From Candidatus Marispirochaeta associata (lineage in GTDB: Bacteria > Spirochaetota > Spirochaetia > JC444 > Marispirochaetaceae): DNA of 64,000 bases. A program made the position numbers and the translations under genes. Positions 26,253-33,160 of this stretch are shown here, piece by piece; position 1 is the first letter of the stretch; each line of letters begins with the position of its first letter. The notes beneath the pieces were generated by a model. It was not told the DNA's origin. It saw only the letters and a program-made list of their open reading frames with translations, and did no database searches. The stretch covers positions 496,001 through 560,000 of the forward strand of contig JWTM01000424.1 of the NCBI GenBank assembly GCA_001749745.1, in the 5' to 3' direction.

Positions 26253-27239
26253 CTATTCCCACTTGAAAGTTAAAGAGCTGATCAACAGGAAGAGGGCGGT
26301 CATTCCCAGGAGCGCCATGAGATTGGGGCTGATCTGCGCCAGTCCCGCACCGTCGAGCATTATCGCCCGGGCCGCCTCGATGTAGTGGGTCAAAGGGAAG
26401 ACCCGCGCCGCCCGTTGGAGCATCAACGGCGTCCCCTCTAAGGAGAAGAAGATCCCCGAGAAGGCCATCATCGGCCAGAGGGCTAGGTTCATCAGTCCGT
26501 TGGCGAGCTCCTCGCTCTTGAGTCGGGCGGCGAAGATCAGGCCGAAGGAGATCATGCAGATCGTCGCTACGGCGGTTACCAGGATCAGGTTCAAGTACGA
26601 GCCCTGCATCATGAAGCCCAGGAAGAGATTGCTCCCCGAATAGACGATGATAGCGGTGATCAGCACGATGTAGAGCCGGCTGACAAGCTGGGCCGAGACG
26701 AACTCGATCGCCCGGACCGGGGTCGCCTTTAGACGTTTGAGGACTCCGTTCTTGCGATACCGGACGATGATCCAGCCCACGCCGAAGATACAGGAGAACA
26801 TCATGTTCATCCCGATTACCCCGGGGACGAACCAGTCCACATAGCGGATCGGTTCCCCGGTGACCGCTTCCCGCTCGAATCCGCTCGAGTCCTCAGCCAG
26901 GAAGAGCCGCTCGGCCACCTCCCCCTTTGCCGATTCTGCATTGATGTAGTAGCTTCCGGCGGAAAAGTCGATCACCATGTCGAGCTGATGGTGCCGGAGC
27001 TTGTTGACCGCTTCCTCCGCCGACTGGTACTCCACCGTCTCGATATAGGCTTCGGATAGATACGGCGAATCAGCCTCGCCGGCGACGCCTATCTTGAAAA
27101 TCTTGTCTTCGTCCCCGGAGAAGGCGAAAGCGAAACCGAAGACCAGAAAGAGGGGGAAAATCAGGTTCCAGAAGAGGGTTCCCCGGTCGCGGATAAACTC
27201 CATGTTCCGGGCGTGCAGTAAGGCAAGAAATTTTCGCAT
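26253..27239 (-). CDS. ABC-2 type transporter permease
   Basis: 328-residue membrane protein: one N-terminal helix (about 22-40), a large extracytoplasmic domain (about 45-160) and five helices in the C-terminal half with the ABC-2 pattern (RYRKNGVLKRLKATPVRAIEFVSAQLVSRLY, then MNLALWPMMAFSGIFFSLEGTP). It starts 10 bp after the ATPase gene. Such exporters move drugs, lipids or peptides; the cargo is unknown. Confidence 0.88.
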   Translation of the reverse strand: MRKFLALLHARNMEFIRDRGTLFWNLIFPLFLVFGFAFAFSGDEDKIFKIGVAGEADSPYLSEAYIETVEYQSAEEAVNKLRHHQLDMVIDFSAGSYYINAESAKGEVAERLFLAEDSSGFEREAVTGEPIRYVDWFVPGVIGMNMMFSCIFGVGWIIVRYRKNGVLKRLKATPVRAIEFVSAQLVSRLYIVLITAIIVYSGSNLFLGFMMQGSYLNLILVTAVATICMISFGLIFAARLKSEELANGLMNLALWPMMAFSGIFFSLEGTPLMLQRAARVFPLTHYIEAARAIMLDGAGLAQISPNLMALLGMTALFLLISSLTFKWE

Positions 27240-27249
27240 AGTTCGTTCC

Positions 27250-28122
27250 TTAGGCTCTGAGGGAAGAACCGGTAAGTTTCAGGAAGAGATCTTCCAGATC
27301 CGGGGAGTGAATCGAGAGGCCCTCGAGGTGAATCCCGGAGTGAATCAGGGAGTGCAGGGTGGCGTCCACATCGGCCGAATGAATCTCGATATGACCGTTG
27401 ACCCGCTTGGCTCCCTGCGGCGGATCCTGATCAGTTTCCCAGGGCAGTTTGACGATCACCCCGTCGAAGTGCTGATTTAGAAGCTTCTGCGGTTCGTCCC
27501 TGGCGATGATGTTGCCGTGGTCCATGATCGCTACCTCGTCGCACAGGATCTCGGCCTCTTCCATGTAGTGGGTGGTGAGGATCACCGTCTTCCCCTCGGC
27601 CTTGATCTTTTCGATCAGCGCCCAGAAGTTGCGCCGCGCCTGGGGGTCGAGGCCGGTGGTCGGTTCGTCCAGGAAGACCACCTCCGGATCGTTGACGATC
27701 GCCAACGCCAGAAGCAGCCGCTGCCGTTGCCCGCCGGAGAGCTTGCGGTTATCCCGCTTGAGGATATCCTTTAGGCTGCAGATCTCGATCACCTCATCCA
27801 TATCCCGCTGGGTTGAATAGAGAGCGGAGAAGAGCTTTAGGGTCTCCTCCACGGTGATAAACTCCTGCAGCGCGGTGTGCTGAAACTGGATTCCCGCCCG
27901 CTCGTGAAAGTGGGGACCGATCGGCTTGTCCCGGAAATAGGCGAACCCTGAGGTCGGTTCGAGAATGCCCTCCATCATCTCGATGGTGGTCGTCTTCCCG
28001 GCCCCGTTGGGCCCTAAGAGGCCGAAACAGAGGCCCTCGGCGATTTCAAAGGAGACATTATCGACGGCCAGTACATCGCCGTAGTTTTTGGTCAGGTTCT
28101 CGACCCGCAGAATACTTTCCAT
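27250..28122 (-). CDS. ABC transporter ATP-binding protein (ABC-2 exporter)
   Basis: 290-residue ATPase. Walker A GPNGAGKTTTIEMM, Q-loop region IQFQHTALQEFITVEE, signature KLSGGQRQRLLLAL, Walker B VVFLDEPTTGLDPQARR and switch His in LTTHYMEEAE; an accessory C-terminal part (about 215-290) is typical of DrrA/NatA-like proteins. First gene of a two-gene operon with the ABC-2 permease. A repeat cluster begins about 70 bp upstream. Confidence 0.92.
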   Translation of the reverse strand: MESILRVENLTKNYGDVLAVDNVSFEIAEGLCFGLLGPNGAGKTTTIEMMEGILEPTSGFAYFRDKPIGPHFHERAGIQFQHTALQEFITVEETLKLFSALYSTQRDMDEVIEICSLKDILKRDNRKLSGGQRQRLLLALAIVNDPEVVFLDEPTTGLDPQARRNFWALIEKIKAEGKTVILTTHYMEEAEILCDEVAIMDHGNIIARDEPQKLLNQHFDGVIVKLPWETDQDPPQGAKRVNGHIEIHSADVDATLHSLIHSGIHLEGLSIHSPDLEDLFLKLTGSSLRA

Positions 28123-28190
28123 GTGCCTAAGAATATACGCCGCCCGCCGGAGCGGGGCAAGCAGGATTATCCTTTCCGGAGAGAGGTTAA

Positions 28191-28351
28191 GCCGCCCGCT
28201 GCGCTTGATGAAGAGGATTGAAGAGGATGGGGAAGGATTGGCTGTGACGAGGTTCTACGTATAGTTCGTTGCTTGGGATACCTATATTCAGCTTGTTTCT
28301 TCATCCTCTTTCATCTCCTAAATCAAGGCGAGCCCAGGCGAGCCGGGCGGC
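28191..28351. repeat. Palindromic repeat unit A (161 bp)
   Basis: Left arm GCCGCCCGCTGCGCTTGATG followed by a purine-rich AGAGGATTGAAGAGGATGG stretch; right arm TCATCCTC...AAATCAAGGCGAGCC ending GCCGGGCGGC. The arms are imperfect inverted repeats (GCCGCCCG/CGGGCGGC, CTTGAT/ATCAAG, purine block/pyrimidine block) around a variable centre. Confidence 0.85.
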
Positions 28352-28376
28352 CCGAACTCTTCAGGAAGAGGATTTA

Positions 28377-28513
28377 GCCGCCCGCTGCGCTTGATGAAGA
28401 GGATTGAGGAGGATATGGAAGATAGGCGGCGATGGGTTTATACATGTGTTCTTCCTCCTTCTTCATCCTCTTTCATCCCCTAAATCAAGGCGAGCTACAG
28501 CGAGCCGGGCGGC
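28377..28513. repeat. Palindromic repeat unit B (137 bp)
   Basis: Same arms as unit A in the same orientation with a shorter, different centre. Units are joined by a conserved linker (CCGGAACTCTT...GGAAG...TTAA or ATTTA). Confidence 0.85.
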
Positions 28514-28537
28514 CGGAACTCTTAGGAAGGAGGTTAA

Positions 28538-28698
28538 GCCGCCCGCTACGCTTGATGTAAGAGGATTGAGGAGGATGGAAGAGATCGACGGCAACAAGTT
28601 TATACGTATGATATGTTGCCTGCTATACGTATAGTCTGGTTAGTTCTTCATCCTCTTCCATCCCCCAAATCAAGGCGAGCCATAGCGAGCCGGGCGGC
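28538..28698. repeat. Palindromic repeat unit C (161 bp)
   Basis: Same arms; the centre contains its own small inverted elements (TATACGTATG and CTATACGTATAG). Confidence 0.85.
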
Positions 28699-28727
28699 CG
28701 GAACTCTTCAGCCAAAATTTCTGGCAA

Positions 28728-28860
28728 TTCTCCTTCAGGGCTTTTTTAGTCTACCGTCCGCTTCCGGCCGTTCAAGGCCCGGGGCAAGTCACGCCTGCGG
28801 CGTGAGCCTTGAGCGCCCGGAAGGCGGACTAGTGGGTGCAGGGTAAAACCTGAAGGAGGG
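28728..28860 (+). ncRNA. Structured leader that buries the Shine-Dalgarno of the GxxExxY gene
   Basis: Nested complementary arms read directly from the sequence: CTCCTTCAGG (28730-28739) with CCTGAAGGAG (28849-28858), 10 bp perfect plus two wobble pairs; GTCCGCTTCCGG (28756-28767) with CCGGAAGGCGGAC (28817-28829), one bulge; CGTTCAAGG (28769-28777) with CCTTGAGCG (28807-28815); CACGCC (28790-28795) with GGCGTG (28799-28804), 3-nt loop. The outermost arm contains AAGGAGG, the ribosome site of the ATG at 28868. It looks like a cis-regulatory RNA; no known riboswitch class is recognised. Confidence 0.65.
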
Positions 28861-28867
28861 TTTCAGT

Positions 28868-29236
28868 ATGGAAATCAGAGAACTTACCTACGCAACCATC
28901 GGCTGCTGCATGGCGGTACATTCGGGGCTCGGGTCGGGGCTGTTAGAGGCCTGCTACCATAATGCGCTCTATTATGAACTCAAGGCGGCGGGGCTCAGCG
29001 TTCGCGCCGATGTGCCCTATGAGGTCTGCTATCGGGGTTACACGGTGGGGGAGTATTTCGCGGATCTTTTGGTGGAAGGCAGTCTGATAGTCGAGGTGAA
29101 GGCTACCAATGGACTACTCCCGGTCCATACGGCCCAGCTCCTCAACTACCTGGCTATTTCAGAATGCCCGGTAGGGCTTCTCACCAACTTCCAGGGCTCC
29201 CGGCTGGAGTGGAAACGGTTAGCGCGGTCCGGGTAG
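28868..29236 (+). CDS. GxxExxY-family protein (PD-(D/E)XK-like fold)
   Basis: 122 residues. The name-giving motif is G24-L-L-E27-A-C-Y30; a nuclease-like metal site is suggested by D66 in GEYFADLLV and E76-V-K78 in LIVEVKA, and a Q in HTAQLLNYL follows, the PD-(D/E)XK order. The family (PDDEXK_3) has no settled function. It lies alone between repeat units C and D, oriented with them, and is preceded by a structured leader. Context suggests a gene belonging to a repeat-associated element rather than to a metabolic operon. Confidence 0.88.
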   Translation: MEIRELTYATIGCCMAVHSGLGSGLLEACYHNALYYELKAAGLSVRADVPYEVCYRGYTVGEYFADLLVEGSLIVEVKATNGLLPVHTAQLLNYLAISECPVGLLTNFQGSRLEWKRLARSG

Positions 29237-29252
29237 GCCGGGCGAGGTTAAA

Positions 29253-29390
29253 GCCGCCCGCTACGCTTGATGAAGAGGATTGAGGAGGATGGGAAGAGAT
29301 CGGCGGAGCTGGGATTATGCCGATGACTTGTTTCTTTCTTCATCCTCTTCCATCCCCCAAATCAAGGCGAGCCTTGGCGAGCCGGGCGGC
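29253..29390. repeat. Palindromic repeat unit D (138 bp)
   Basis: Same arms as units A-C, same orientation, beginning 16 bp after the GxxExxY stop codon. Confidence 0.85.
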
Positions 29391-29415
29391 CCGTACTCTT
29401 CAGGTAGCGGATTTA

Positions 29416-29448
29416 GCCGCCCGCTGCGCTTGATTGAAGAGGATTGGG
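29416..29448. repeat. Partial repeat unit E (left arm only)
   Basis: Carries the GCCGCCCGCTGCGCTTGAT arm and AAGAGGATTGGG, then stops; no right arm follows. It marks the end of the array, about 100 bp before the SDR gene. The remaining bases to 29552 hold nothing else recognisable. Confidence 0.75.
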
Positions 29449-29552
29449 TAGAGAATCAGCATGTACTGCAGGGGCCCGAAGCTTCTAAGCCTTGCCCTCC
29501 GCACGTGCTTGTACTAGAGTAGAGCTAATACGAGTAGTGGCAGGAGAAGTGG

Positions 29553-30317
29553 ATGCAGAATTTATTTGATATGAAAGGGAAAACCGCACTGATTACCGGT
29601 TCGAGTCGCGGGCTTGGTCTGATTCTGGCCAAGGGCCTGGCAGCGGCCGGCGTGAGGGTTGTCTTGAACGGCCGTGATGAAGAGCGGTTAGAGGCTGCGC
29701 GCCGAGAGCTGGCCGAGGAGGGCTTCGACGTCTATGCCTCGGTCTTCGATATTATCGATTACAGTGCAACCAAGACGGCGGTTTCCCGCATCGAAGCAGA
29801 GGTCGGGCCGATCGATATCCTGGTCAACAACGCCGGGATTCAGCATCGTGCGCCCCTGGAGGAGTTCCCTGAGGAGGCGTGGCGCAAGGTGCTCGATACG
29901 AACCTCACCGGCGCCTTCCACACGGCCAAGGCGGTTGCCTCGGGCATGATCGAACGCCGTCGGGGGAAGATTATCAACATCTGCTCCCTGCAGAGCGAGC
30001 TGGGCCGAGCTTCGATCGCACCCTATGCGGCGGCCAAAGGCGGACTCAAAATGCTCACCCGGGGAATGTGTGTCGACTGGGCCAAGTACAACATCCAGAT
30101 CAACTCCCTCGGGCCCGGCTACTTCGTGACCGAGATGACCCGACCCCTGAAGGAGAATCCAGAATTCGATACCTGGATATGCGGCCGAACCCCGGCCGGG
30201 CGCTGGGGCGATCCGGAGGAGCTGATCGGTACGCTGATCTACCTGTGTGCGGCGGCTTCGGATTTCGTTAACGGACAATTGATCTTCGTTGACGGCGGGA
30301 TCTCGGCGGCGATATAG
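29553..30317 (+). CDS. SDR oxidoreductase, gluconate 5-dehydrogenase (IdnO/Gno)-like, copy 1
   Basis: 254-residue classical short-chain dehydrogenase. NAD(P)-binding TGSSRGLGLILAKGLA near residue 16, NNAGIQHRAPLEEFPEEAW, catalytic Ser in CSLQSELGR, YxxxK as PYAAAKGG and the C-terminal RTPAGRWGDPEEL...FVNGQLIFVDGG. The IQHR, SLQSELGR and AGRWGDPEEL stretches agree with IdnO-type gluconate 5-dehydrogenase, which interconverts gluconate and 5-ketogluconate. Shine-Dalgarno AGGAGAAG. A close paralogue lies at 34459. A GNAT gene follows without a gap. Confidence 0.88.
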   Translation: MQNLFDMKGKTALITGSSRGLGLILAKGLAAAGVRVVLNGRDEERLEAARRELAEEGFDVYASVFDIIDYSATKTAVSRIEAEVGPIDILVNNAGIQHRAPLEEFPEEAWRKVLDTNLTGAFHTAKAVASGMIERRRGKIINICSLQSELGRASIAPYAAAKGGLKMLTRGMCVDWAKYNIQINSLGPGYFVTEMTRPLKENPEFDTWICGRTPAGRWGDPEELIGTLIYLCAAASDFVNGQLIFVDGGISAAI

Positions 30318-30773
30318 ATGAAGATCCTTCACACCGACGGCGGACATGCCGATTTCGTCGAGCTCTGCCGACAGCTCGATCTGAATCTCGACGAGATCGT
30401 CGGCGGTAGAATTCAGCGCGAAAAGTACGCCCCCTTCAATAAGATCGACGATATCAACGACGCTGTGGTTCTTTACGTGGACGGAACGGCGGTCGCCGGC
30501 GGAGGACTCCGGCGCATCGACGGAACTACCGCAGAGATCAAGCGCATATTCGTGCCCCCTGAGTTCCGGGGGCGAGGATATTCGAAGATACTGATGCGGG
30601 AACTGGAGGAGCGGGCGCGGCGGCTGGGCTGCAGTAGACTGATCCTGGAGACCGGTAGAATCCTCGCGGCCTCGGTAGGACTCTACCGCAGTGTCGGGTT
30701 TGCGGAAATTGAGAATTACGGCCCCTATAAAGGGATGAACGAGTCGCTCTGTATGGGCAAGGTTATAGGGTAG
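30318..30773 (+). CDS. GNAT-family N-acetyltransferase
   Basis: 151-residue acetyl-CoA-dependent transferase. The CoA-binding loop reads EIKRIFVPPEFRGRGYSKILMRELEERARRLG (Q/RxxGxG/A form RGRGYS), followed by LILETGRILAASVGLYRSVGFAEI. The ATG follows the SDR stop directly, so it is co-expressed, perhaps for detoxification or modification of a substrate of the same pathway. Substrate unknown. Confidence 0.88.
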   Translation: MKILHTDGGHADFVELCRQLDLNLDEIVGGRIQREKYAPFNKIDDINDAVVLYVDGTAVAGGGLRRIDGTTAEIKRIFVPPEFRGRGYSKILMRELEERARRLGCSRLILETGRILAASVGLYRSVGFAEIENYGPYKGMNESLCMGKVIG

Positions 30774-30789
30774 TCGCCGGTTCTGAAAT

Positions 30790-30928
30790 AAAGCCCCCGC
30801 CGCACTGTACGACGGGGAGCGGGAAAGAGGGGGGTGAGCGAAGGAGTTGCTCGTCCCCAAGGATCTCGCGGTTCATTCCCACGAAAGTGTCGACAATGAT
30901 GGTGGTTGCGTCGTTTATCAGCTCTACC
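30790..30928. repeat. Left copy of a ~139-bp direct repeat
   Basis: Matches 36990-37129 with about nine substitutions and one single-base indel by eye. It contains the terminator hairpin and the last codons of the gene at 37048-37581. The other copy lies 6.2 kb away, and the two enclose the TRAP/IolB-like/AraC cassette. Confidence 0.9.
30829..30928 (-). pseudogene. 3' fragment of the gene found intact at 37048-37581
   Basis: On the minus strand the fragment encodes ELINDATTIIVDTF..NREILGDE, the C-terminus of the intact protein (ELIDDATTIIVDTF..). The stop codon TAA of the intact gene is CAA here, and nothing of the first three quarters of the gene remains upstream, so it is dead. The remaining bases to 31058 carry only the promoter region of the TRAP genes. 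Confidence 0.85.
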
Positions 30929-30984
30929 TATTTAGCCCTACTCACCAATTATTCATCTTAGAAAACAGCAAAACCAGTTCAGAT

Positions 30985-31020
30985 TCAGTCAAATACTGAG
31001 AAAGCTCCGGGTTGTATACT
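30985..31020 (+). promoter_or_regulatory. Promoter region and possible operator of the TRAP cassette
   Basis: A -10 box TATACT (31015-31020) lacks a good -35; instead the inverted repeat TCAGT-N5-ACTGA (30985-30999) covers that position. This would suit activator control, for example by the AraC-type protein at 36106. Confidence 0.4.
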
Positions 31021-31058
31021 CCATTTCAAGGTTTAACTATCAATAGGAGGTAGAAACC

Positions 31059-32081
31059 ATGAAAACCATAAGACTCTTTCTTGTATTGGCCCTTCTTTGT
31101 CTGCTTTTTTTGCCGTTGGCAGCGGGCGGACAGCAAGCGGCCGCATCCGATGAACCTGTACAGGTAACCACTATCCGGCTCTCTCACAGCCATCAGGCTG
31201 ATGCTGAAGCTTCCGAGATTCATTATGCGGCCACAAAATTCAAGGAATATGTGGAAGGAAATTCTGATTCCTTGAAGGTTCAAATTTTTGCGGCCAATGC
31301 ACTAGGCGAGGAGCGGGAAGTTTATGAAGGGATGCAGCTCGGTTCCGGCGCTTCAGCGGTTATCTCCGGTACGGCGATACTCAATAACTTCAACCAGAAG
31401 ATCGGGGTTTTAGACCTGCCCTTTGTTTGGAAGGACTATGCTCATGTACATAAGGTTCTGGATGGCAAGGTAGGCGATACCCTGGCCTCTGAACTTGAGG
31501 GAGAAGGATTTAAGGTCCTGGCCTGGATGGACAGCTGGGGATACCGGAATGTCTATGCGGCAAATAAAGAAATAACCCAACCTTCGGATCTTCAAGGGCT
31601 GAAGATTAGGACCATCCCGACCCCTATCTACGTAGCGGCGGTCAATGCCATGGGCGCAAACGCAACTCCTATGGCTTTCGGCGAAGTATACACCGCTATG
31701 CAGACAGGTGTCCTGGACGGATTCGAGCATAGTGCATCCGTCGTCAAAGCTCAGAAGTTTTATGAAGTAGCCAAGTACGGCGCATTGACCCAACACCTTT
31801 TTGGACCTTTGGCATTTGTCTACTCTGGAATAGAGTGGGACAAGTTGAGCGATGTGCAAAAGGATGTTGTCATGGCTGGAGCGGAGTTTGCTAGGGATGC
31901 ACAGCGTGAATTGGCGCCGGTGAAAGAGAAAGCCGGTTTTGATTTTCTCCGCGAACAGGGCATGGTGTTTCATGATATCGACACCAGCCAGTTTGAGAAG
32001 AATGCAATGGGCGTCCAAGATGAGATTGCTGCGGAACGTGGAGCCGAAGATTTGCTGAAAGCAATTCGGTCCATGCGCTGA
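31059..32081 (+). CDS. dctP: TRAP transporter substrate-binding protein (DctP family)
   Basis: 340-residue periplasmic binding protein. The signal peptide (about 1-24) ends LPLAAGGQQAAAS. Mature motifs include TTIRLSHSHQADAEASEIHYAATKFKEYVE and the DctP signature SWGYRNVYAANKEITQPSDLQGLKIRTIPTPIYVAAVNAMGANATPMAFGEVYTAMQTGVLDGFEHS, with the Arg that clamps the substrate carboxylate. Substrate is therefore an organic acid; with IdnO- and IolB-like enzymes nearby, a sugar acid such as gluconate or a uronate is likely. Shine-Dalgarno AGGAGG. A hairpin terminator follows. Confidence 0.92.
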   Translation: MKTIRLFLVLALLCLLFLPLAAGGQQAAASDEPVQVTTIRLSHSHQADAEASEIHYAATKFKEYVEGNSDSLKVQIFAANALGEEREVYEGMQLGSGASAVISGTAILNNFNQKIGVLDLPFVWKDYAHVHKVLDGKVGDTLASELEGEGFKVLAWMDSWGYRNVYAANKEITQPSDLQGLKIRTIPTPIYVAAVNAMGANATPMAFGEVYTAMQTGVLDGFEHSASVVKAQKFYEVAKYGALTQHLFGPLAFVYSGIEWDKLSDVQKDVVMAGAEFARDAQRELAPVKEKAGFDFLREQGMVFHDIDTSQFEKNAMGVQDEIAAERGAEDLLKAIRSMR

Positions 32082-32090
32082 TCGGTTTTT

Positions 32091-32124
32091 GGAGCGGATC
32101 AGGAGATGGTCCGCTCCTATTTTT
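32091..32124 (+). terminator. Hairpin after dctP
   Basis: GGAGCGGA (32091-32098) pairs with TCCGCTCC (32110-32117), then TATTTTT. As the permease genes lie downstream in the same direction it probably works as a leaky terminator that favours binding-protein synthesis. Confidence 0.75.
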
Positions 32125-32140
32125 CTTGAGGATAGAAGTT

Positions 32141-32593
32141 GTGGGACAGGAGATGTCGTGTCTCTACTGTGAAAAGGAACATGTAGACCGGGATTCGCTA
32201 ATGCTTTTTGTGAGGAGACTTAGTGTTTCGCAGCTTTATCTGATGCGTGACCAATTCTATCCCGGACGCTGTGTAGTTGCTTTTGCTGATCATGTTACAG
32301 AATTGTTTCTCCTCCCAGAGGAGGAACAGGCTGCGTTTATCCGTGATGTTTCCCGGACCGCCCAGGTCGTCGCACGATTGTACTCTGCGGACAAAATAAA
32401 TTATGCCATCTATGGGGACATTGTATCTCATCTGCATATGCATATCGTTCCAAAGCAAAGGAGTTGTACCGGCTGGGGCACCGCGTTTATGAACGATAAT
32501 CCGAAGCCAATGATATTGACTGCAGATGAATATGACCGAATTCTTGAAAGGTTCCGAGTTGAGTTGGGAGATGTTGCGTATCAAACTGTCTAA
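32141..32593 (+). CDS. HIT-family nucleotide hydrolase/transferase
   Basis: About 150-residue member of the histidine triad family. The catalytic triad is SHLHMHIVPK near residue 105; an N-terminal CLYCEKE suggests one half of a zinc site. HIT proteins cleave or transfer NMP groups on dinucleoside polyphosphates, AMP-lysine, or nucleotide sugars. GTG 32141 was chosen because GAGG lies 9 bp upstream; ATG 32153 is an alternative. It sits, unusually, between the TRAP binding-protein and permease genes. Role in the cassette unknown. Confidence 0.82.
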   Translation: MGQEMSCLYCEKEHVDRDSLMLFVRRLSVSQLYLMRDQFYPGRCVVAFADHVTELFLLPEEEQAAFIRDVSRTAQVVARLYSADKINYAIYGDIVSHLHMHIVPKQRSCTGWGTAFMNDNPKPMILTADEYDRILERFRVELGDVAYQTV

Positions 32594-32647
32594 AGCGCAG
32601 GTGTATATTATGTATGCAAAGTTTTTAAACCAGGAGCGGGATGTACA

Positions 32648-33160
32648 ATGCGCCGATTATGTGTATTAGCCGATCGCCTCTTTGAGGTTGCTGTTATTTT
32701 GATTTTCATTGCGATGGTCGTTTCCGGAGGACTGCAGGTGTTTAACCGTTTTGTTCTCAACCGAAGTTTGAGTTGGAGCGAAGAGCTTCAACGCTATGCG
32801 CATATCTGGCTTATCTATCTGGCTATACCTATAGCCTACCGGAGAAATATGCATTTAGGAATGGATATTCTAAAAGAGAAATTTCCGAATTGGATTCAGG
32901 GATCTCTTTCGATTTTTGTTCATCTGTTATGGATAGGGTTCTCTTCAGCAATTATTATCTTCAGTCGTAGGATTCTGATTGTGTCGGCCCGACAAGTAAG
33001 TCCCGGTTTAGGCTTGCCGATGAACTGGGTCTATTTTGGGATGGTCCTTGGCGCCGGGTATCTACTCTTCGTTGCATTGAGGAAGTTTGCCGAGGAACTT
33101 ATTCCTTCTCTCGATCTAGGCGCTACTACTGTGGATGAGAGCGGCGAGGAATTGGTATGA
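32648..33160 (+). CDS. dctQ: TRAP transporter small permease (DctQ family)
   Basis: 170 residues with four membrane helices. Family marks: VFNRFVLNRSLSWSEELQRYAHIWLIYLAIPIAYRRNMHLGMDIL, then GLPMNWVYFGMVLGAGYLL. It stabilises the large permease. Shine-Dalgarno AGGAG upstream; the end overlaps the DctM gene (ATGATAG). Confidence 0.92.
   Translation: MRRLCVLADRLFEVAVILIFIAMVVSGGLQVFNRFVLNRSLSWSEELQRYAHIWLIYLAIPIAYRRNMHLGMDILKEKFPNWIQGSLSIFVHLLWIGFSSAIIIFSRRILIVSARQVSPGLGLPMNWVYFGMVLGAGYLLFVALRKFAEELIPSLDLGATTVDESGEELV

Noticed and set aside
28404..28846. Short open frames inside the repeats (about 76 codons each)
   Set aside because: They repeat the same arm-derived peptide in each unit and have no ribosome sites; they are by-products of the repeat sequence.
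28191..29448. CRISPR array
   Set aside because: Units are 137-161 bp, imperfectly palindromic, unevenly spaced and interrupted by a gene; there are no short identical repeats with unique spacers and no cas genes.
29688..30860. 390-codon antisense frame over the SDR and GNAT genes
   Set aside because: Shadow of two genes with intact catalytic motifs.
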